Source: Epilithonimonas bovis DSM 19482
Lineage (GTDB): Bacteria; Bacteroidota; Bacteroidia; Flavobacteriales; Weeksellaceae
Direction: 5' to 3'
Length of the DNA stretch: 51,820 nt
NCBI RefSeq assembly: GCF_900108115.1
Contig: NZ_FTPU01000023.1
Span: forward strand, 1-51,820
The notes beneath the pieces were generated by a model that did no database searches, was not told where the DNA came from, and saw only the letters and a program-made list of their open reading frames with translations. Shown here piece after piece: positions 42,414-51,598 of this stretch. Each line of letters opens with the position of its first letter. Position 1 is the stretch's first letter. The position numbers were made by a program, and so were the translations under genes.

Positions 42414-43151
42414 CTACAAAATTCTAATGATGGCGTTTATCGTATTAATCATATTATGTCCCAAAATTGGAAAAATAAGATTCCCCGAAAGTTTACGCAA
42501 AATCCCGACACTGAGAGAAGAAATAATGGTTAAATAAACAATGGTGATAATGTCAAACTTGAATTCATAATTTTCTGTAAGCATCACGCCGTGAGCTTCC
42601 GCAAAAAGTATCGTGATAATGACAAATCCCCAACCGAATTTGATGCCTTTAAAATTCCATTTCGGTGCGAAAGCTTTGTCTAAAAGCCAAAATAAAATTC
42701 CTCTGAAAACCAATTCTTCCGTTAGACCGGGCATAGTCATCTGAAAAGCAAAAGTTTCTAAATCGAAATCACCGCTTTTCGGAAACAAAATTAGTTTGAA
42801 TATTAAATCGAAAGCCAAAAATCCAAGAAAAATTAAAATTCCAGATTTCAACTGACTTTTTGAATTTGTTTTTGTCGTAAATCCAATTTCTTCCCTATCT
42901 TTTTTTGAAACAGAAAAAATAACAATCAAAGCAAAACACAAACTCAAAATTTTACCAATCCAAGCGAATTTCAATCCTATAAACTCCAAATCAAAATAGA
43001 GCTTCGACAAATGCTGAATGTAAGAATCCGTTAAAAAATAAAGGACGAACAATCCTAAATATTTTAGATTGACTTTTTCTGACCTGAAAACAGCCAAAAC
43101 AATGAATGGAACGACAATGAGAATCCAAATAAGTGGTGTAAATAGTGACAT
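42414..43151 (-). CDS. CPBP-family intramembrane metalloprotease
   Basis: 245 residues with about seven membrane helices. Active-site motifs of the family (type II CAAX-like, Abi): Glu145-Glu146-x3-Arg150 in LTEELVFRG, His187 in FAEAHG and His232 in LGHNMIN. Members process prenylated or small proteins, and some protect against bacteriocins. It lies just upstream of the two-component genes on the same strand. Confidence 0.9.
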   Translation of the reverse strand: MSLFTPLIWILIVVPFIVLAVFRSEKVNLKYLGLFVLYFLTDSYIQHLSKLYFDLEFIGLKFAWIGKILSLCFALIVIFSVSKKDREEIGFTTKTNSKSQLKSGILIFLGFLAFDLIFKLILFPKSGDFDLETFAFQMTMPGLTEELVFRGILFWLLDKAFAPKWNFKGIKFGWGFVIITILFAEAHGVMLTENYEFKFDIITIVYLTIISSLSVGILRKLSGNLIFPILGHNMINTINAIIRIL

Positions 43152-43292
43152 ATTTTTTAATTTTTTGTCAAAATTATTGTACGTTGCTACGCTTTGAAAA
43201 CTTTACCGATAGAAACACTTTTTTTGCCGACGAAATAAAAACCACTTTTAAATTTAATCACAATTCCTTATTTTTACTAAAACACAAATTCT

Positions 43293-45467
43293 ATGAAATC
43301 TCCATCACAAATCTTACAACAATATTTTGGCTACGACAACTTTCGTCTCAAGCAAGCGAACGCAGTAGAAAACGTAATTTCCAAAAGAGACACCTTTGTT
43401 TTGATGCCAACTGGAGGTGGAAAATCGCTTTGCTATCATGTTCCAGCATTGGTTTTGGAAGGAACAGCCATTGTCATTTCTCCATTGATTGCTTTGATGA
43501 AAGACCAAGTTGATGCTTTGCGTGTCAACGGAATTTCTGCTTCGTACATCAATTCTTCAATGAGTGTTTATAAGCAAAATGAGACTTTTAATGAATTAAA
43601 AAACGGTCAGCTCAAACTTTTATATGTTGCGCCCGAAAAATTGAGTGCCGATAATGGTTCATTTTTAAAATTGCTGAATGAGGTCGATATTTCCCTGTTT
43701 GCGGTAGATGAGGCGCATTGTGTTTCGCATTGGGGTCACGATTTCCGTCCGGATTATTTATTTTTAAATGGCATTAAAAAGCAATTTCCACAAGTCCCAA
43801 TCATCGCACTGACGGCAAGTGCAGACGAAATCACGAGGAAAGATATTATCAAACAATTGAATCTTCAAAATCCGCTGGTTTTGATTTCTTCGTTCGACAG
43901 AGCGAATATCAAATATTTTGTTCAGCCGAAACAATCGGTCTTCCAAAACATCATTCAATACCTCAATGAACATCCGAATGATTCGGGAATCATCTACTGC
44001 TTGTCGAGAAAAGGAACGGAAGAAATGTCGAATAATCTGCGAGAAAATGGCGTCAATTCCGCTTTTTATCACGCTGGAATTTCTTCCGTGGAAAGAGCGA
44101 AAGTTCAGGAAGATTTTTTAAAGGATAAAACCCGGGTGATGGTTGCGACGATTGCCTTTGGAATGGGAATCGACAAGAGCAATGTCCGTTTTGTGATGCA
44201 CGCAGATTTGCCCAAAAATATTGAAAGTTACTACCAGGAAACGGGAAGAGCCGGACGAGACGGTTTGCCGAGTGAAGCGATTTTATTTTATTCATTTGCC
44301 GATGTGATAAAATTGAGAAGATTTGCAATGATAGAAGGCAACGAAGAGCAATCTGAACTGATGTTGCAAAAGCTAAAACAAATGTCCGACTTTGCCGAAA
44401 TGCAAAAATGCCGACGACAATATTTAATGGAATATTTCGGCGAAAAACACGATGGCAATTGCAATTCCTGCGATTTTTGTTTGAGTGAATTTGAAACTTG
44501 GGACGCCACAACTGATGCTCAAAAATTATTGAGTGCGATTTTTAGGTTGAAAGAACGATACGGAAAAAACTTAATCATCGATTTTCTGCGAGGTTCTAAA
44601 AGTTTGAAAATTACAGATTCGATGCGCAGTTTGCCGACTTATGGCATTGGAAATAATCAAGATAAAAATTATTGGCAAAACTTGATAAGACAATTATTGA
44701 TTAATGGTTTTTTGAGTGAATCGAATGAAGAATTTTCTGTTTTAAAACTGAATGAAGAGAGCAAGTTGGTTTTATTTAAAGATAAAAAAGTCACCTTCCG
44801 AAAAGTAAAAGAACAAGCCAAAGCCGTGATTGTTGCTGAAGTTGAGAACGATTATTCAATACCAGACTTTGATGCAAATGAAGATTTATTTGCGGAACTA
44901 AGAACTTTAAGACGTGAAATTGCCGAACGAGAAAGTGTTCCGCCTTATGTTATTTTTTCTGATGCAACTTTGATGGAATTGTCAACTTACCTTCCGAATA
45001 CCAAAGAGGAATTGAATCAGATAAGTGGTTTTGGTGCTTTTAAAATTGAAAAATATGGCGAGATATTTTTGACTCCTATTACAAATTACTGCAAAATTCA
45101 TAGTTTGACTAGTAAAATCATCGAGAAAAAACCGAAGAAGAAAAGAGAACCCAAAAAGAACAACGCCAAGACATCTGGAACTTTTGCGACGACTTTTGAA
45201 TTGTACAAAGATGGAAACAATGTTGAAGAAATCGCTAAAATCAGAAATCTGTCTATCAACACCATTCAAAATCATTTGGCAAATTTTGTTGCGATTGGAA
45301 AAATAGAAGCCGACGAATTGATGGATATGAGCAAAATAGAACCGATTATTGAAATTGCAAAAGCTCAAAGCATTCAATCATTAAAAGCCATTAAAGATGA
45401 ATTAGGCGAAGGTTTTTCTTATTTTGAAATTCATATTGCGGTTGCTTATTATAAATCCCAGCAGTAA
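43293..45467 (+). CDS. recQ: ATP-dependent DNA helicase RecQ
   Basis: 724 residues. Helicase core: LMPTGGGKSLCYHVPAL (Walker A), FAVDEAHCVSHWGHDFRPDY (Walker B and aromatic loop) and ETGRAGRDGLPSEAILFY (motif VI). A four-cysteine zinc module (CRRQYLMEYF, NCNSCDFC) is followed by RQC and HRDC regions and a Lys-rich linker. The last 100 residues are a helix-turn-helix extension (FELYKDGNNVEEIAKIRNLS), seen in Bacteroidota RecQ1-type proteins. Roles are in recombination and fork repair. Confidence 0.95.
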   Translation: MKSPSQILQQYFGYDNFRLKQANAVENVISKRDTFVLMPTGGGKSLCYHVPALVLEGTAIVISPLIALMKDQVDALRVNGISASYINSSMSVYKQNETFNELKNGQLKLLYVAPEKLSADNGSFLKLLNEVDISLFAVDEAHCVSHWGHDFRPDYLFLNGIKKQFPQVPIIALTASADEITRKDIIKQLNLQNPLVLISSFDRANIKYFVQPKQSVFQNIIQYLNEHPNDSGIIYCLSRKGTEEMSNNLRENGVNSAFYHAGISSVERAKVQEDFLKDKTRVMVATIAFGMGIDKSNVRFVMHADLPKNIESYYQETGRAGRDGLPSEAILFYSFADVIKLRRFAMIEGNEEQSELMLQKLKQMSDFAEMQKCRRQYLMEYFGEKHDGNCNSCDFCLSEFETWDATTDAQKLLSAIFRLKERYGKNLIIDFLRGSKSLKITDSMRSLPTYGIGNNQDKNYWQNLIRQLLINGFLSESNEEFSVLKLNEESKLVLFKDKKVTFRKVKEQAKAVIVAEVENDYSIPDFDANEDLFAELRTLRREIAERESVPPYVIFSDATLMELSTYLPNTKEELNQISGFGAFKIEKYGEIFLTPITNYCKIHSLTSKIIEKKPKKKREPKKNNAKTSGTFATTFELYKDGNNVEEIAKIRNLSINTIQNHLANFVAIGKIEADELMDMSKIEPIIEIAKAQSIQSLKAIKDELGEGFSYFEIHIAVAYYKSQQ

Positions 45468-45587
45468 GAAATTAAATTACAATACTTTATCTCTCGCTGA
45501 TTATACAAATTTAGCTTATTATAAAAGCTTCGACAAATCTGCGCAATTTGCCAAATCTGGGAAAATATAATGCTATTAAATTTTCAT

Positions 45588-45627
45588 TAATATCGGATAA
45601 AATTATAATTATGTGTATCCGATATTA
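45588..45627. promoter_or_regulatory. Inverted repeat operator before fic
   Basis: TAATATCGGATA (45588-45599) and TATCCGATATTA (45616-45627) are perfect 12-base reverse complements with a 16-base spacer. A -7-like TAAATTTG (45640-45647) follows very close to the start at 45652, which could mean a nearly leaderless transcript. The repeat is a likely site for a dimeric regulator, perhaps the C-terminal winged helix of the Fic protein itself. Confidence 0.55.
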
Positions 45628-45651
45628 AAATAAAAATCATAAATTTGTTGA

Positions 45652-46611
45652 ATGAAATGGCAAGACTATCCATATCAGTTTGAAGGTTTAGAAAAACAAC
45701 TTGAAAGAATTCTGGAAAAAAAGGCAGAGTTGGACAAACTGCGCCCAATTCCCACTTATGCTTTGAAAAGCATCAAAGAAAGCCTGATGATAGAATGGAC
45801 CTACAATTCTAACAGTATTGAAGGGAATACTTTGACCCTTCAGGAAACCAAAATGGTCATTGAAGAAGGCTTTACAATTAAGGGAAAATCTTTGCGAGAA
45901 CATTTCGAAGCTGTTAACCACCAGGAAGCTATTGAATTTGTTGAAAACTTGGTTTCTGATAATTATTTGCTAAAAGAAAGAGATATCCTGAACATCCACG
46001 AATTGGTTCTTCAAAAAATAGAGAAAGATTTTGCAGGCCGTTTCCGGACTTCTGGCGTCAGGATTTCAGGAGCTAATTTTGTCCCGCCCAATGCACTCAA
46101 AATTGACGGATATATCAACGAGTTGGTAGATTGGGTCAATACCTCTGACTTGGATATTATCATAAAATCAACCATCTTTCATCACAGGTTTGTTTGGATC
46201 CATCCGTTCTTTGACGGTAACGGGAGAACTGTTCGTTTGCTTTTTAATCTTTTATTAATGAAAGAAGGTTTTCCGCCGGCTATTATCCTCAAAAATGACA
46301 GAAAGAAATATTATGATGCACTTAACTTTGCCAATAATGGGAATTACTCTAAACTTGCATTGCTTATTTTGCAAGCTCTGGAAAGAAGTCTGGATATTTA
46401 TCTTGGTTCGCTGAATAACACGTATGATAATTACCTGCCGATTTCCGACATTGTGGAAGAAGAAAAATTACCTTACGGGCAAGAATATATCAGTCTGTTG
46501 GCAAGAAAAGGCAAAATTGACGCTTTCAAAGAAGGACGAAACTGGCTTACAACAAAAGATGCCGTTTTGGATTATATAGAAAACCGGGACAGAAAAAGAA
46601 AATTGAAATAA
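45652..46611 (+). CDS. Fic-family protein (adenylyltransferase), class II
   Basis: Transfers AMP or a related group to proteins. 319 residues: an N-terminal inhibitory helix with Ser53-N-S-I-Glu57-Gly58 in YNSNSIEGN, which blocks ATP in class II enzymes, then the active site HPFFDGNGRTVR (His184, Asp188, Arg192, Arg195), and a C-terminal winged helix from about 255 (YLPISDIVEEEKLPYGQEYI). All catalytic positions are intact. No partner antitoxin gene is adjacent, in keeping with built-in inhibition. Confidence 0.92.
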   Translation: MKWQDYPYQFEGLEKQLERILEKKAELDKLRPIPTYALKSIKESLMIEWTYNSNSIEGNTLTLQETKMVIEEGFTIKGKSLREHFEAVNHQEAIEFVENLVSDNYLLKERDILNIHELVLQKIEKDFAGRFRTSGVRISGANFVPPNALKIDGYINELVDWVNTSDLDIIIKSTIFHHRFVWIHPFFDGNGRTVRLLFNLLLMKEGFPPAIILKNDRKKYYDALNFANNGNYSKLALLILQALERSLDIYLGSLNNTYDNYLPISDIVEEEKLPYGQEYISLLARKGKIDAFKEGRNWLTTKDAVLDYIENRDRKRKLK

Positions 46612-46620
46612 TTCTAAACA

Positions 46621-46650
46621 AAAACGAGGAAAAAATTCCCTCGTTTTTGT
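46621..46650. terminator. Bidirectional terminator between fic and the cupin remnant
   Basis: AAAACGAGG (46621-46629) and CCTCGTTTT (46639-46647), loop AAAAAATTC, followed by TGTTTT. Confidence 0.8.
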
Positions 46651-46651
46651 T

Positions 46652-47125
46652 TTAAAAATGTATCGGAATATCAGGGATATCGTCTAAAATATGTTTCCCT
46701 TCTATTTTGTCAATTGCTTTTTGGGCTCTCTTTTTTGCTACAGAAACTTTATAGGCAAACCATTTTTCTTTAAAAATTTTTCGCATCAGATTATCAAAAT
46801 GTTGTGTGATGACCAGGTTTCTAAATCCCCGCCATCTTTCTACTAACCTAAAAGGTAATGCCCTTACAGAAATCGAATAGCCTTCGGTCTCATATTGGAT
46901 AAAATGCCACCAGCCGGAAAGCATATAAAGTGTTTGTCCCGGTTCCAGAACAGCTTCGTAACCTTTAAGATATTTCAGTCCGGGGAATTCTTCCGGGCTG
47001 GAAGTTTTAAGATTGGCAATACTGTGAAAATTGTATGGCAGTTTATAAAGCAAATCAGACTGGCTAAGCGGAAAAAGCCAAACCCGTTTTATGCCACGAT
47101 ACTGTGTTAAAAAAACGTGAGACAT
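46652..47125 (-). pseudogene. Cupin-like (JmjC-type) protein, N-terminally truncated
   Basis: 157 residues starting inside the domain: MSHVFLTQYRGIKRVWLFPL corresponds to the strand after the metal-binding H-x-D of cupin_8 proteins, which are usually about 280-300 residues long. The later metal-site histidine (SGWWHFIQYE) is present, but the N-terminal half with H-x-D is missing. The frame starts 12 bases after the SDR stop, leaving no room for the missing part, which suggests a deletion. The rest of the reading frame is open, so it may still be translated, but it is probably inactive. Confidence 0.65.
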
Positions 47126-47137
47126 AAATATTTTATA

Positions 47138-47866
47138 TTAAGGTAATTTAGAAACCAAAAACTCGGGTGATAATTTAAGAATCCAATAGATGATTTTCCA
47201 CTTCCAGTTGGGCACAATCTCAAAAGAGTTTCCTGCATTGATGATAAACTTAGCAACATAGTCCGGCTCCATAATCAGATTTTTGTTCAGTTCAAGCCCT
47301 GCGTTGATTTTCGTATTGATGTAACCAATGACCAAAACATTCACTATAATTTTCCTAGGAGACAATTCCTGACGGAGTCCTGCAAAATATTGATTAAAAG
47401 CAGCTTTAGTACTTCCATAAACAAAATTACTTTTCCTTCCGCGAACGCCCGACAACGATGACAAACCGATTATTCTTTCTAAATTTTGGTTTGATTTGTC
47501 CGTTGCAATAATATTGAGAATAGAAACCGCACCAATATAGTTGGTTTTCATCATTTCAAAACTGGCATCAAAATCCTGCATGGCCGTATTATTTTCAACC
47601 AAAAATCCTGCGGCATAAACAACAATATTGGGCTGTATAACCAATCCATCATAAAAATCCTGATGGGACGAAAAGTCATTGGCATCAAAATATTGAATGT
47701 CTATCCTAGATTGATCCAGACGATTTTTGCCGACAAAGTCTTCCAGAGACTTTAAGTTTCGGGAAGCAGCGATAACCCTAAAACCTTTCTCCAGATAAAG
47801 TTTAATTGCTTGCTTTGCAACATCAGAATTGGCTCCAAGTATAAGAACAGTTTTACAAACATCCAT
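47138..47866 (-). CDS. Short-chain dehydrogenase/reductase
   Basis: 242 residues with a Rossmann fold: a variant cofactor loop ILGANSDVAKQA in place of TGxxxGIG, Asn-Ala-Gly-like VVYAAGF, and catalytic Ser (GLSSLSG) and Tyr-x3-Lys (VYGSTKAA). The C-terminal helix WKIIYWILKLSPEFL suggests membrane association, as in DprE2-like reductases; the substrate is unknown. It ends 12 bases before the truncated cupin frame. Confidence 0.88.
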   Translation of the reverse strand: MDVCKTVLILGANSDVAKQAIKLYLEKGFRVIAASRNLKSLEDFVGKNRLDQSRIDIQYFDANDFSSHQDFYDGLVIQPNIVVYAAGFLVENNTAMQDFDASFEMMKTNYIGAVSILNIIATDKSNQNLERIIGLSSLSGVRGRKSNFVYGSTKAAFNQYFAGLRQELSPRKIIVNVLVIGYINTKINAGLELNKNLIMEPDYVAKFIINAGNSFEIVPNWKWKIIYWILKLSPEFLVSKLP

Positions 47867-48004
47867 TTGGTAAAAATAAATATTAGAAATCAGAATAAAG
47901 ATACTTGCGCATTATAAAATCCATAAATTTGTAATTATTAAAGAAACCTGAACCGAGGAAAAACGCATTCCAAAAGTCCAGTTTCTAACCCTTAATTTCT
48001 ATAT

Positions 48005-49066
48005 ATGTACAATGTTTTAGGAAACTTTCTGACGCTGTCTTCCTTTGGTGAAAGCCACGGAGAAGCCTATGGTGGTGTGATTACTAATTTCCCGGCTGGC
48101 CTTTCGCTAGATCTTGAGAAAGTTCAGCTTGAGCTGGACCGCAGAAAACCGGGGCAATCATCCATTGTCACTCAACGTAAAGAAAGCGATACAGTGAGAT
48201 TTTTATCAGGTATCTTTGACGGGCAGTCTACCGGGACACCGATTGGTTTTATTGTTGAAAACGAAAATCAACGCTCAAAAGATTACGATCATATTGCTAA
48301 GGCCTACAGGCCAAGCCATGCCGATTATACTTATGATCAAAAATTCGGAATCCGCGATTATCGTGGTGGTGGAAAATCTTCTGCCCGCGAAACGCTGAAC
48401 TGGGTTGTTGCCGGTGCTTTGGCCAAACAGCTTCTTCCCGAGATCAAAATCAATGCGTATGTTTCTTCCGTTGGAGAAATCTTTTGTGAAAAACCATATC
48501 AGGATCTGGATTTTTCTAAAACCGAAACCAATATCGTCCGATGCCCGGATGAGGAAACCGCTGAAAAAATGATCGAAAAGATCAAGGAAATCAAAAAAGA
48601 AGGCAATACTATCGGCGGAACAGTGACTTGCACAATAAAAAATGTCCCTGCCGGATTGGGAGAACCGATCTTCAATAAACTGCACGCAGAATTAGGGAAA
48701 GCAATGCTGAACATCAATGCCTGCAAAGGTTTTGAATATGGCAGCGGATTTTGTGGCGCAAAGATGACAGGTAAAGAGCACAACGACCTATTCAACCAAG
48801 ACGGAACAACGAAAAGCAATCTTTCCGGCGGTATCCAAGGAGGCATTTCCAACGGGATGGATATTTACTTTCGGGTGGCTTTCAAACCAGTTGCTACTAT
48901 TCTAAGACCACAAGAAAGCATTAATAAAGATGGCGAAACTGTAGTTGTAGAAGGCAAAGGAAGACATGATCCTTGTGTAGTTCCGAGAGCCGTTCCTATT
49001 GTAGAAAGTTTGGCAGCTTTTGTTTTGGCTGATATGTTATTAATTAATAAAACGAGGAAAATATAA
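48005..49066 (+). CDS. aroC: Chorismate synthase
   Basis: Last step of the shikimate pathway: 5-enolpyruvylshikimate-3-phosphate to chorismate, using reduced FMN. 353 residues with signatures [35 protein letters not shown] and [21 protein letters not shown] possible promoter, TTG (47905-47907) with TAAATTTG (47924-47931), lies upstream with a short spacer of 16. Only three bases separate it from the next gene. Confidence 0.96.
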   Translation: MYNVLGNFLTLSSFGESHGEAYGGVITNFPAGLSLDLEKVQLELDRRKPGQSSIVTQRKESDTVRFLSGIFDGQSTGTPIGFIVENENQRSKDYDHIAKAYRPSHADYTYDQKFGIRDYRGGGKSSARETLNWVVAGALAKQLLPEIKINAYVSSVGEIFCEKPYQDLDFSKTETNIVRCPDEETAEKMIEKIKEIKKEGNTIGGTVTCTIKNVPAGLGEPIFNKLHAELGKAMLNINACKGFEYGSGFCGAKMTGKEHNDLFNQDGTTKSNLSGGIQGGISNGMDIYFRVAFKPVATILRPQESINKDGETVVVEGKGRHDPCVVPRAVPIVESLAAFVLADMLLINKTRKI

Positions 49067-49068
49067 TT

Positions 49069-49899
49069 GTGATCTTAGACTTATCAGAATTTAGCTATTA
49101 TAAAGGAGAGTCAGAAAATCCTTATTGTAGGAGAGATGAAAATTCGCTAAATTTTTCAAATCCTAAAGCCCTTTTTTGGCATTACGAAAATCACTATTAT
49201 TTTAGCGAAGATTCTCAATATCAGGATCTAAAATCATTCATCAAAAACCTGATTGACAATAAACTAAGCGAATACTACAGAAGTACGGATGAACTTCGCC
49301 ACATGTATTTCATTAATTCTATAACTTATAAAATGGATATCAAAAACTATTGGGACAATGCCGTATCATACACCGAGTACCTACGGGATGCCGGGGAAAG
49401 GCTCGGTAATCCAAAAAATACACACGAGGCTGAATATGCAGAATACTACCGCTTAGGCATCCAAAGGATGAACAGGATGTGGGAAAAATATATTCCTAAT
49501 TCTGATCAGGTAAAAAAGTTAGCCAACAAAAACTTTAACGGTAAAATCCTAATTATTTCAGAACCGTGGTGTGGCGATGCCAGCCAGGTTTTACCGGTTG
49601 TTGTCAAGTTCTTTGAGCAGTTTGAAGTACGAATTACATACCGGGACCAGGATCCCTCCCTTATTGATAGCTACCTGACAAACGGTGGAAAATCGATTCC
49701 TATTGTGATTTTTATGGATGAAAACTTTAATGAGATTGCACATTGGGGACCGCGCCCACAGCATGGCAGGGAATTGCTTGAAAAGCATAAAGCTGATCCT
49801 GAACTTTATCCAAAAGAGAAGTTTTATGTAGAACTTCAGACCTATTATGCAAAAAATCGAGGTTTCGACACAATAGAGGAACTTTTAGAATTACTGTAG
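49069..49899 (+). CDS. Thioredoxin-family protein with an extra N-terminal domain (possible fusion)
   Basis: 276 residues from the GTG at 49069, preceded by GAGGA, three bases after aroC. Residues about 88-276 are a thioredoxin of the Bacteroidota Thioredoxin_9 type (MDIKNYWDNAVSYTEYLRDA, IISEPWCGDASQVLPVV with a single Cys, a cis-Pro region KSIPIVIF). Residues 1-87 (LSEFSYYKGESENPYCRRDE, YFSEDSQYQDLKSFIKNL) look like a separate small protein. The thioredoxin could instead start at the ATG at 49330 (189 residues), which fits the usual length. The WCGDA site lacks the second Cys. Confidence 0.7.
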   Translation: MILDLSEFSYYKGESENPYCRRDENSLNFSNPKALFWHYENHYYFSEDSQYQDLKSFIKNLIDNKLSEYYRSTDELRHMYFINSITYKMDIKNYWDNAVSYTEYLRDAGERLGNPKNTHEAEYAEYYRLGIQRMNRMWEKYIPNSDQVKKLANKNFNGKILIISEPWCGDASQVLPVVVKFFEQFEVRITYRDQDPSLIDSYLTNGGKSIPIVIFMDENFNEIAHWGPRPQHGRELLEKHKADPELYPKEKFYVELQTYYAKNRGFDTIEELLELL

Positions 49900-49916
49900 T
49901 GAACAGATCAAAAACA

Positions 49917-49950
49917 AAAAAGCTGTTAATCAAAAGATTAACAGCTTTTT
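49917..49950. terminator. Strong hairpin between thioredoxin gene and integrative element
   Basis: AAAAAGCTGTTAATC (49917-49931) and GATTAACAGCTTTTT (49936-49950) form a perfect 15-pair stem with loop AAAA. It works in both directions: for the thioredoxin gene and, on the minus strand, directly after the tRNA-like fragment. Confidence 0.85.
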
Positions 49951-49951
49951 A

Positions 49952-49969
49952 AGTACCCCAGACGGGACT
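49952..49969 (-). other. tRNA 3'-end-like fragment, candidate attachment site
   Basis: On the minus strand AGTCCCGTCTGGGGTACT resembles the T-arm 3' half and acceptor strand of a tRNA gene, followed at once by the terminator hairpin. The tRNA-like homology stops where the T loop would continue. This is the expected mark of an element integrated in a tRNA 3' end, with the intact tRNA at the other end outside the window. Confidence 0.45.
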
Positions 49970-50085
49970 ACCACAATACTTTTCTCAATTTTTCTTGTTT
50001 TTAATCCGTTTGTATTCAGTATATTTGGCTCATAAAAGGTTTTTATATTTTTTGTTTCTTAAAATTTCGTGATTTTAAATTCAAA

Positions 50086-50113
50086 TTTGTCCCCCTTTTT
50101 GTTCCCCCTTTTG
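50086..50113 (+). repeat. CCCCCTTTT direct repeats before the integrase
   Basis: Two direct repeats, TTTGTCCCCCTTTTT and TTGTTCCCCCTTTTGT, lie about 25-50 bases upstream of the integrase start. The C runs stand out in this AT-rich stretch. They are likely integrase arm-binding or regulatory sites. Confidence 0.5.
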
Positions 50114-50136
50114 TAATTTTTATTTTATTTAAGCCG

Positions 50137-51366
50137 ATGATAAAATATATTTTTGAATTAAGAAAAGACAAAATAAATCAAGAAGGTTTAATGCCTATTA
50201 GAATTTTGTTTAGAATAAATAGTTCTGTAATTAAAAGAAATACAGGATTGAGCTGCAAACTTCAGGATTGGCAAAATAATCGTGTCAAAGCCAATTCTAA
50301 AAAAGAAAAGTATTACGGCTATGATGAAATAAATGAAAAACTACAGGAAATAGAGAGTAAAATTCAGGATATATCTCTTTATTTCAGGGCTAATAAAATT
50401 GAACCAACTAAAGATTTGTTTATTGAAAAGATTGATTCAGAAGATGAAACTACTCTATCTGATGAGTTCGATTTTTTTAATTGCTTTAATGAGTACATCG
50501 AAAAAGGAAAACTTACTAAAACCCCTAATACAATTAAGGGACAAAACACAATAAAAAACTATTTGGAATTCTTTTGTAAAGAAAATGGATTTTCGCTTTC
50601 ATTTGACAATATTGACGATGCTTTTTTTGAACAATTGAGAGACTACTCTTACGAAACCAAAAAAATGAAACAAAATTATTTTGCTAAAGTAATTAAGGTT
50701 TTAAAGTCATTTTTAAATTGGGCAACTGAAAAAGGATATAACACGAATCGAGCGTTTGAAAAATTCAGAGCAACTGAACACGATATTGATATTGTTTATC
50801 TATCATTTGATGAGTTGATGAAACTTTATGAAAAAGATTTTGATAATGATAGACTATCTCAAGTCCGAGACTTCTATTGTATGGGATGTTTCACTGGATT
50901 AAGATTTTCTGATTTGTCGAAATTACATTTAGCAAATATTTCTGAAGATCATATTGTTCTTTCTATCCAAAAAACTAAAACCCAAAATCACGCCATTAAA
51001 CTCAATAAATATGCAAAAGCTATTTTGGAAAAATACAAAGGAACAATCTATGAACCTTTACCTATAATTTCATCACAAAAATTTAATGAATACATCAAGG
51101 AATGTTGCGAATTGGCAGAAATAACACAACCATTTACTATTCATTGGTTTGTTGGCAACAAGAAAAAGTCTTTAACTCAACCAAAATGTAAGTTTATTAC
51201 AAGTCACACCGCAAGAAAAACATTCATAACCAATTCTCTACTTTTGGGAATGGAACCTAAAGCCATTAAGAAGATTGCAAACATCAAAAAAGATGCAGTT
51301 TTGGACAAATATATGAAAGTGACGGAAGCATTTACAGACGAACAAATGAATAAAGCGTGGGGATAA
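50137..51366 (+). CDS. int: Tyrosine-type integrase of a second integrative element
   Basis: 409 residues: arm-binding domain (about 1-95, MPIRILFRINSSVIKRNTGL), SAM-like domain (about 110-215) and catalytic domain with Arg in FTGLRFSD, His-x2-Arg in SHTARKTF and Tyr in LDKYMKV. The usual LGH motif is replaced (IANIKKDAVLDKY), so the third His is missing, as in several Bacteroidota integrases. It lies 170 bases after the tRNA-like fragment and reads into the element, which continues past the window. Confidence 0.9.
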   Translation: MIKYIFELRKDKINQEGLMPIRILFRINSSVIKRNTGLSCKLQDWQNNRVKANSKKEKYYGYDEINEKLQEIESKIQDISLYFRANKIEPTKDLFIEKIDSEDETTLSDEFDFFNCFNEYIEKGKLTKTPNTIKGQNTIKNYLEFFCKENGFSLSFDNIDDAFFEQLRDYSYETKKMKQNYFAKVIKVLKSFLNWATEKGYNTNRAFEKFRATEHDIDIVYLSFDELMKLYEKDFDNDRLSQVRDFYCMGCFTGLRFSDLSKLHLANISEDHIVLSIQKTKTQNHAIKLNKYAKAILEKYKGTIYEPLPIISSQKFNEYIKECCELAEITQPFTIHWFVGNKKKSLTQPKCKFITSHTARKTFITNSLLLGMEPKAIKKIANIKKDAVLDKYMKVTEAFTDEQMNKAWG

Positions 51367-51598
51367 ATTGATTAGAAGTTCTCGTTTTGTTAAATCCAGT
51401 AAAAGGATTTATGAATATCCGTAATTACACATAATTTCGTATATTTACTTATAATTTAATTAGTTAGATGAATATATTTAGTCATTCCTTAAAATAAATA
51501 CAACGATTTGATATTCAATATTTTATTATCAAATTTCGCTTAAAAATGTTGTATAAAATTGCAGAAAATCGTATTTTTAGGGTATAAAAAGTGGCAAA

